Shown here piece by piece: positions 58,767-64,000 of a stretch of DNA of 64,000 bases. Position numbers and translations under genes: made by a program. The stretch comes from Streptomyces coacervatus (GTDB lineage: Bacteria; Actinomycetota; Actinomycetes; Streptomycetales; Streptomycetaceae), in contig NZ_JARHTP010000009.1 of the NCBI RefSeq assembly GCF_029223485.1, positions 310,001-374,000 of the forward strand, written 5' to 3'. The notes under the pieces are model-generated. The model was not told where the DNA came from. It did not search any database and worked only from the letters and a program-made list of their open reading frames with translations. Position 1 is the stretch's first letter; every line of letters starts with the position of its first letter.

Positions 58767-60464
58767 TCACTCGGTGCTGCGCAGGGCGGTCCAGGTCGCG
58801 TGCCCCACGATGCCGTCGGCGTCGAGCCCCTTGTCGCTCTGGAAGCTCTGCACCGCCGTCTCCGTTCCGGGGCCGAAGTCGCCGTCCACGCCCGTGCTCC
58901 CCACGCTGTAACCGCGCTTGACCAGCATGCACTGCACCTGCAGCACACGGTTGCCGCTGTCTCCCTGGCGGGTGCGTCCGTTGCCGGAGTAGTACGTGCA
59001 GTCGGAGATCCAGGGCGGGGCTGCGCGCTCGGTGGGCGTGCTGCTCGGGGACGCGGCGGGGTCGGCGGCGGTACTGGGCGCGGTGGCAACGGCCGCGGGG
59101 GCGGTCGGACGGCCGGCGTCGGCGGAGCCGGAGACCTCAGGACCCGAGGGGGCGGCGTCGGCGTTCGCGGCGCCGTCGGCGCTCTTGCCGGACACGGACG
59201 TCCGGTCCGAGGCCCCGGGCACCGGCGACAAGGGGGCATCACCGGGCATGGTGCCGACGCCGTTCGTCGCACCGGCCTCCGGGGAGGGAGGGGAGGAAGC
59301 GGTCGCCGGGGCTTCCTGGTGGGCGAGCAGGAAGCCCGCTGCGGCCACCACGCAGAGGACGACGCCCGCAGCGACGGCCAGCCTCGTCTTCTTCCGCTCC
59401 CAGGTGCGGCCTCCCTCCGCGGGTAAGTGCCGCGGTGGTGCGACGGCGGACGCACCTGCCGCCTCCGTCTGCGGTCCGGCACCGGGCGAAGCGGGCCTGC
59501 GCAGCACCTCGTACGCCCGCTGCCTGGCCAGCACCCTGCCGCCCAGCGGCTCGGGCCAGATGGACGTCCCGGTGTGTGCTTCGGCCGCGTCGATCAGGTC
59601 CTGCGGAGTGGGCCGCCGCTCGGGCTCCTTGGCCAGGCAGGCGGACAGCAGCGAGCCGAGTGCCGCGTCCGCCGCAGAGATCTCACCGATCAGCTCCGGA
59701 TCCGGTTCTTCGAACGCCACCCGGTGCATCACATCGACACCCGTGCCGTCGCCGAAGGGGGCACGTCCCGTCGCCGCGTAGACCAGCGTCCCGGCCAGCG
59801 AGAAGACATCAGACGCCGTGTCGCACCTGCCTGTCCTCAGGTGCTCCGGCGACATATAGGCGGGAGTTCCCACCCGGTTGCCCGTGCCGGTGAGCGCGCT
59901 CGCGTCCACCGCCTTCGAAAGACCGAAGTCGATCACGTAGGCGCCGCGGACGCACAGCAGTACGTTCGACGGCTTCAGATCCCGGTGCACGATCCCTGCG
60001 GCGGCCAGGCCGGCGAGCGCCCGGCCCAGCTCCGCCACCAGTCGCCAGACCCCCGCAGGCTCCAGGGCGCCGCCCTCGCGTACGGCATCAGCCAGATCCA
60101 GCCCCGGGAGGTACTCGGTGGCCATCCACAGCAGTTCCTCCTGGAAGCCGGTACCGCACAGTCTGGGCGTCTGCGGGGTGTGGACCTGGGCGTGCACCGA
60201 CGCCTCGCGCTCGAACCGGCGCCGGAAGTTGGGGTCGTCCGCGTACTCCGGTCTGATCACCTTCACCGTGACAAGATCGGGGCTGTCCTGCGCGGGGCGT
60301 GCCAGATAGACCCGTCCCATCCCACCGCTGCCGAGCAGCGCCAGCGGCACATAGGGGCCGATGCGGCCCGGGTCGCCGGGACGCAGTGGTGAGGCACCGG
60401 TCTGTCGCAGTGCGGCGGCCTCGCCCGTCGCCGAGTCCGGTGGCACCGGCCGATGTTCTGACAC
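58767..60464 (-). CDS. serine/threonine protein kinase with extracellular peptidoglycan-binding domain
   Basis: GTG 60464; 565 residues. Kinase part: LLGSGGMGRVYLARP, VTVKVIRPEY (Lys), GIVHRDLKPSNVLL, YVIDFGLSKAVDA, GTPAYMSPEHLRTG. One membrane span (LAVAAGVVLCVVAAAGFLLA, about residues 362-381) leads to an outer Ser/Ala/Pro-rich linker and a C-terminal PG_binding_1 domain (about 500-565: DSGNRVLQVQCMLVKRGYSV, GVDGDFGPGTETAVQSFQSD). The Cys pair in DCTYYSGNG and VQCML may form a disulfide. It probably reads cell-wall state and signals inward. Confidence 0.93.
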   Translation of the reverse strand: MSEHRPVPPDSATGEAAALRQTGASPLRPGDPGRIGPYVPLALLGSGGMGRVYLARPAQDSPDLVTVKVIRPEYADDPNFRRRFEREASVHAQVHTPQTPRLCGTGFQEELLWMATEYLPGLDLADAVREGGALEPAGVWRLVAELGRALAGLAAAGIVHRDLKPSNVLLCVRGAYVIDFGLSKAVDASALTGTGNRVGTPAYMSPEHLRTGRCDTASDVFSLAGTLVYAATGRAPFGDGTGVDVMHRVAFEEPDPELIGEISAADAALGSLLSACLAKEPERRPTPQDLIDAAEAHTGTSIWPEPLGGRVLARQRAYEVLRRPASPGAGPQTEAAGASAVAPPRHLPAEGGRTWERKKTRLAVAAGVVLCVVAAAGFLLAHQEAPATASSPPSPEAGATNGVGTMPGDAPLSPVPGASDRTSVSGKSADGAANADAAPSGPEVSGSADAGRPTAPAAVATAPSTAADPAASPSSTPTERAAPPWISDCTYYSGNGRTRQGDSGNRVLQVQCMLVKRGYSVGSTGVDGDFGPGTETAVQSFQSDKGLDADGIVGHATWTALRSTE

Positions 60465-60618
60465 GGTCCCCCCGAAGTGATGTTTGCCGTACGTCAGTTC
60501 GCCCCCAAGAGGAGACGAGGCTAACCCAGCGTCGGCGTGCGTTCAGGGTTTCCATCACTTCCGTCATCCGGGTCTCGTGGGATGGCTTGTTCCCAACCGG
60601 AGGGAAGAGGTCGGCGCA

Positions 60619-60642
60619 GGGCCCCGTGTCACGCCGGGGCCC
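60619..60642 (-). terminator. hairpin terminator of the Liv-type operon
   Basis: GGGCCCCG (60619-60626) pairs with CGGGGCCC (60635-60642) across 8 nt, 6 bp beyond the binding protein stop. Confidence 0.75.
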
Positions 60643-60648
60643 GGGCTC

Positions 60649-61857
60649 TCAGTCGCGTGCCGGGGGCGTGTAGAAGTCGCCGACGGATGTCCAGGCACCG
60701 TTCTTCACGACCACTCTCTGCACGCTGCGCGTGCCGAGGTGACTACTCGCGCTGAAGTGCATGACCGGTGACACCCCCGGGTCCACCTTGCTCGCCTTAT
60801 GGTACGCAGCGGTGAGGGCCTGGGACGTGACAGGCCCCTTGATGGTCTTCGTGATCTCGGCGAACACCTTCGCGTTGCTCCAGCCCCACAGGGCGAGGAA
60901 TCCGGCGGTCTGGCCGGGCTCGTACTTGGCCATTGCGGTCCGGAACTCCTTCACCGCGGGTTCCTCGCCGGAGGGCGCCTTCACCAGCTGTACGGCCTTG
61001 AGGCCCTCGGCGGCGTCCTTGGCCAGGGCAACCGTCGACTCGGCGGCCACGGGGGCGTAGGCGTAGGTGGGCAGCGAGAGCCCCTGGAGCTTGGCCTCCT
61101 TGAGGAAGGCGGCCGCCTCGGGGGAGGTGAGGATCAGGACTACTGCCTGGGTCTTCGCGGCCTTCACCTTGCTGATCACGGGTGTGTAGTCGGTGGTCTG
61201 GTACTTGACCGGCAGCCGGTCGACCTCGACCGAGGGATCCACCTTCTTCGCGACCGGCTCCACCTGCTTGGCCACGTTCACGAACGCGGCCGGGTCGCTG
61301 TGCACGACGAGGATCTTCTTCGCGCCGTCCTGCACCGCCCACGCGGCGACCGCCGCCGCCTGGTCCTCGTAGAGGGTCTGGGTGCCGAACAGGCCGGGAC
61401 GCGGCGGCTTGTACCAGTTCTCGGTGCCGCCCACCTCGTTGACGACCGGCACCTTGGACTGGTTGAGGACGAACGGGAAGGCCGCCTCCGCCTGGGAGGT
61501 GCCGTTCGCGTTGACGATGGCCACGACCTTGTCCTGGCCGACCAGTTCACGTGCGATCTGCACGGTCTGCTGCGGGTCGGCCGCGTTGTCCTTGACGGTC
61601 CACTTGACCTTGCGGCCGTTGATGCCGCCCTTGGCGTTGAGCATCTTGAAGTACGCGTCGGCGCCCCCCTTTTCACCCACGCCGTACGTGGCGGTGGCAC
61701 CCGTGAGAGGGAGCCACGCGCCGATGTGGATCTCGGACGAGCTGCCACCGGCCGCTGCGGAGTCCTGGCCGGCGCAGGCGTTGGCGGTGAGCGCCACCGC
61801 GGCCATGACGGCCATCGCTCCCGCGGTGCGGCGGAATTTTCTCATCGTTCGGAACAC
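60649..61857 (-). CDS. branched-chain amino acid-type ABC transporter binding protein
   Basis: GTG 61857 has GAGGTGG close upstream; ATG 61845 is an alternative. About 402 residues. The signal AGAMAVMAAVALTANAC ends in a lipobox-like Ala-Cys. The body is a Liv-type binding protein: IHIGAWLPLTGATATYGVGE, AYFKMLNAKGGINGRKVKWT, DNAADPQQTVQIARELVGQD KVVAIV, and YEPGQTAGFLALWGWSNAKV. It captures amino acids, amides or urea-like solutes. It follows the fused permease-ATPase gene by 26 bp, so it is the last gene of the operon. Confidence 0.93.
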   Translation of the reverse strand: MFRTMRKFRRTAGAMAVMAAVALTANACAGQDSAAAGGSSSEIHIGAWLPLTGATATYGVGEKGGADAYFKMLNAKGGINGRKVKWTVKDNAADPQQTVQIARELVGQDKVVAIVNANGTSQAEAAFPFVLNQSKVPVVNEVGGTENWYKPPRPGLFGTQTLYEDQAAAVAAWAVQDGAKKILVVHSDPAAFVNVAKQVEPVAKKVDPSVEVDRLPVKYQTTDYTPVISKVKAAKTQAVVLILTSPEAAAFLKEAKLQGLSLPTYAYAPVAAESTVALAKDAAEGLKAVQLVKAPSGEEPAVKEFRTAMAKYEPGQTAGFLALWGWSNAKVFAEITKTIKGPVTSQALTAAYHKASKVDPGVSPVMHFSASSHLGTRSVQRVVVKNGAWTSVGDFYTPPARD

Positions 61858-61883
61858 GGTCCACCTCGTTCACAACGGGATTG

Positions 61884-64000
61884 TCAATTCACTGAAGAGG
61901 TCCGGGCGTTGGCCGCAGCGGTCGTGGTGGCGGGGTCCAGGCCGCCGCTGAAGTACGCCGCCTCGGCCAGCGCCGCGAACTCCGGGTCGCCCGGCCGCCC
62001 TTGGGCCGCGACGACGCCCTCGTGCAGCACGGCCACCTCGTGGCACACGGACATGGCCCGGCTGAGCAGCTGTTCGAGCAGTACGACGGTCAGCCCGTCG
62101 TGAGCCAGCCTGGCCAGCCGGTCGTACACCTCGTCGACCAGGGCGGGAGCCAGCCCCAGCGCCGGTTCGTCGACGATCAGGACGTCCGGTGCGACGATCA
62201 GGGCCCGGGCGATGGCGAGCATCTGCTGCTCTCCGCCGGACAGCCCGCCCGCGGAGGCGGACAGCCGGTCGCGCAGCCGGGCCGGCAGCCACTGGACGGT
62301 CTCCTCCAGCCGTTCGCGCAGCGGCGCACCGGTGATGCCCGCCCCGTAGGCGGCGACTTCGAGGTTCTCGCGCAGGGAGAGCGTCTTGAACAGGGCCCGG
62401 CCCTCGGGCGCCAGACTGGTGCGAACCGCCCCGCCCGACTCCCGGTCGCCGCGGGCCGGTTCGAGCGAGCCGTGCAGGATGCCGGCCAGCGTGCTCTTGC
62501 CTGCTCCGTTGGCTCCGGCGATGCCCAGCACGACCCCCTGGCGGACGTCGAGGTCGACGTCGCGCAGGGCGACCACACCGCCGTATGTGTGGCCGACCCC
62601 GTGCAGGCGGATCATGCTCCGCTCGCCCGCCTGCGTGGGCGGCCGGGTCCTGCCTTCGACGGTTCCCAGGTACGACGACCGCACCTTCGGGTCCTGCAGA
62701 ACGGTGTCCGGGGTGCCCTCGCCGATCGTGCGGCCGAAGTCGAACGCGAGCACCCGGTGGGCGACGGAGAAGAGGTCGTCGAGGACGTGGTCGATGACCA
62801 CGACGGCAGTCCCTTCGGCGTGCAGCCGCCTGATGTGCCGCGCCAGCAGTGCCCGTTCACCCGCGTCGAGGCCGCCGAACGGCTCGTCCAGGATCAGCAG
62901 TTTCGGATTCTCGGCCATCGCACGCGCCAGGTCGAGACGCTTCTGCAGGCCGAACGGCAGCTCTCCGGGGCGGCGGTCGGCCACGTCCGCGAGACCGACG
63001 GAGTGCAGCAGCCGCGCGACCTCGGCCCGGTCCCCGGCGGTGATCCGGCGACGGGTGCACAACACGTTCTCCGCGACGGTGAGTTCGGAGAATACCTCCG
63101 CGTGCTGGAACGTACGGCCGATGCCCAGCCGCCGCCGCGCGGTCGCCCTGGCCTTGAGGAGAGGCCGTCCGGCGAATTCGGCGCTCCCGCTCACCCGCCC
63201 GTTGCCGGTCAGCCCCGACAACGCGTTCAACAGAGTTGTCTTCCCTGCCCCGTTGGGCCCGATGACCGCCAGGATCTCGTTCTGCCGCAGGGACAGCGAG
63301 GCATCCTCCAGGGCCTTGAGCCCGCCGTACGAGACCGACACATGCTCCAGATGCAGCAGGACGGGGCCGTCGCCCGAGGGCCCGAGCGGCGCGGGTTTTG
63401 TCAACTCATCGGCAGGCAGGGGTACTTCGGCGTCCGGTCGTCGCTGCACCCGCCGTAGGAGGCTTCGAGCGGGCTTGGCGAGGAAGGGTACGACCCCACC
63501 CGGCAGGAACAGAAGCACCGCGATCAACACGAGGCCCTGCACGACCGGTTGGGGCATCCCGACGGCGGACGAGAGGGAAGGATTCCAGGTCAGATAGATC
63601 CCGCCGGCCGCGGCACCGAGAATGGTGCCGACCCCGCCGAGCACGCACGCCGCGATCAGCGAGATGCCGAAGGTCAGCGAGAACGGATCCGGGCTGACGA
63701 ACCCGGTGAGCAGGCCGAGCAGCACGCCCGCGAAGCAGGTGCAGGCTGCGCTCACCGCGAACGACAGCGACGACTGCGCCTCCGGCGCGATGCCGATCGT
63801 ACGGGCGGCCAGGGGGTGCGACTTGGCGGCCACCAGCCGCATCCGCAGTCCCGAGGCGGCAGCCGGAACGGCCAGCGCGAGTACGACGGCGGCGGCGCCG
63901 ACCGCGAGGTACTGAGCCTCGGTGCCACCACCCAGGAGGGTGCCGAAGCCCAGTGCGCTGCGCAGCTGGACGACCGGCACTCCCTGGTCGCCGCCGGTCA
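61884..64000 (-). CDS. fused LivM permease-LivG ATPase-LivF ATPase, 5' end outside window
   Basis: One uninterrupted frame enters from the right edge and ends at 61884. The first part is a LivM-type permease (GIAPEAQSSLSFAVSAACTC, LIAACVLGGVGTILGAAAGG, LLFLPGGVVPFLAKPARSLL). Next an ATPase of LivG type: VIGPNGAGKTTLLNALSGLT, GRTFQHAEVF, LILDEPFGGLDAGERALLAR. After a short linker a LivF-type ATPase: IAGANGAGKSTLAGILHGSL, SGGEQQMLAIARALI, VLIVDEPALGLAPALVDEVY. These are normally three proteins. Over 700 residues are visible; no stop or start divides them. Confidence 0.92.
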   Translation of the reverse strand, partial: TGGDQGVPVVQLRSALGFGTLLGGGTEAQYLAVGAAAVVLALAVPAAASGLRMRLVAAKSHPLAARTIGIAPEAQSSLSFAVSAACTCFAGVLLGLLTGFVSPDPFSLTFGISLIAACVLGGVGTILGAAAGGIYLTWNPSLSSAVGMPQPVVQGLVLIAVLLFLPGGVVPFLAKPARSLLRRVQRRPDAEVPLPADELTKPAPLGPSGDGPVLLHLEHVSVSYGGLKALEDASLSLRQNEILAVIGPNGAGKTTLLNALSGLTGNGRVSGSAEFAGRPLLKARATARRRLGIGRTFQHAEVFSELTVAENVLCTRRRITAGDRAEVARLLHSVGLADVADRRPGELPFGLQKRLDLARAMAENPKLLILDEPFGGLDAGERALLARHIRRLHAEGTAVVVIDHVLDDLFSVAHRVLAFDFGRTIGEGTPDTVLQDPKVRSSYLGTVEGRTRPPTQAGERSMIRLHGVGHTYGGVVALRDVDLDVRQGVVLGIAGANGAGKSTLAGILHGSLEPARGDRESGGAVRTSLAPEGRALFKTLSLRENLEVAAYGAGITGAPLRERLEETVQWLPARLRDRLSASAGGLSGGEQQMLAIARALIVAPDVLIVDEPALGLAPALVDEVYDRLARLAHDGLTVVLLEQLLSRAMSVCHEVAVLHEGVVAAQGRPGDPEFAALAEAAYFSGGLDPATTTAAANARTSSVN

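Noticed and set aside
1..64000. A biosynthetic gene cluster, phage island or CRISPR-Cas system
   Set aside because: No PKS/NRPS/terpene synthase, phage structural or cas genes were found; regulators and transporters are scattered among core genes.

Overview
The window is high-GC DNA with Streptomyces-like codon use, GTG starts, GTGA/ATGA stop-start overlaps, a mycothiol-type enzyme family, deazaflavin-type oxidoreductases and DUF families typical of streptomycetes. It is best read as a piece of a Streptomyces chromosome, probably towards an arm, because conserved metabolic genes alternate with transporters, regulators and a striking number of broken genes. No rRNA, tRNA or CRISPR array was seen.

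Positions 1-5.82 kb hold the end of a site-specific transposon of the Tn554 / recombinase-in-trio kind: three overlapping tyrosine-recombinase genes (two of them frameshifted) followed by a DUF6262/TnpC-like gene that runs off the left edge. It abuts the 3' half of a GNAT acetyltransferase, which it appears to have split. From 6 to 19.9 kb lies conserved chromosome: VOC protein, GNAT, GDPD, a three-gene operon (DUF6421, SDR, threonine aldolase), a leaderless transglutaminase gene plus a B3/B4 protein, PlsC-type acyltransferase, a DUF4395/thioredoxin divergent pair, a flavin reductase behind a Cys-ending leader peptide, the electron-transfer flavoprotein genes etfB-etfA, an exported EEP nuclease/phosphatase and a DUF6986 aldolase-like gene.

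From 19.9 to 32.6 kb: a Ser/Thr kinase with an extracellular domain, a GGCT-like protein, a LacI regulator divergent from a ROK sugar kinase with a perfect palindromic operator between them, a secreted GH27 alpha-galactosidase divergent from a sugar ABC transporter (binding protein and two permeases) with a second palindrome between them. This reads as a galactoside uptake and utilisation locus. A decayed epimerase, a small secreted peptide and a P-loop kinase-Nudix fusion follow. From 32.8 to 39 kb is a five-gene oligopeptide ABC transporter operon carrying a 211-bp inverted-repeat element right behind its binding-protein gene.

From 39 to 64 kb: a kinase-fold protein, a wrecked metallo-beta-lactamase-fold gene, an M20 peptidase divergent from a geranylgeranyl-reductase-family gene, a TetR/deazaflavin-oxidoreductase pair with a cluster of operator repeats, a two-component system, a MarR/MFS efflux pair, a mycothiol-type enzyme, a TetR with a detached operator, an SDR, an MmpL exporter, a lipoprotein and an L,D-transpeptidase, an FMN-dependent hydroxy-acid dehydrogenase cut by a second copy of the inverted-repeat element, an MFS gene that looks leaderless and operator-controlled, a kinase with a peptidoglycan-binding tail, and a branched-chain amino-acid-type ABC transporter whose permease and both ATPases are fused into one polypeptide that runs off the right edge.

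The most interesting signals are the small inverted-repeat (MITE-like) family (two full copies and one solo end), the three-recombinase element with its split target, the single-chain Liv transporter, the leader peptide, and several promoter-operator arrangements that can be read directly.
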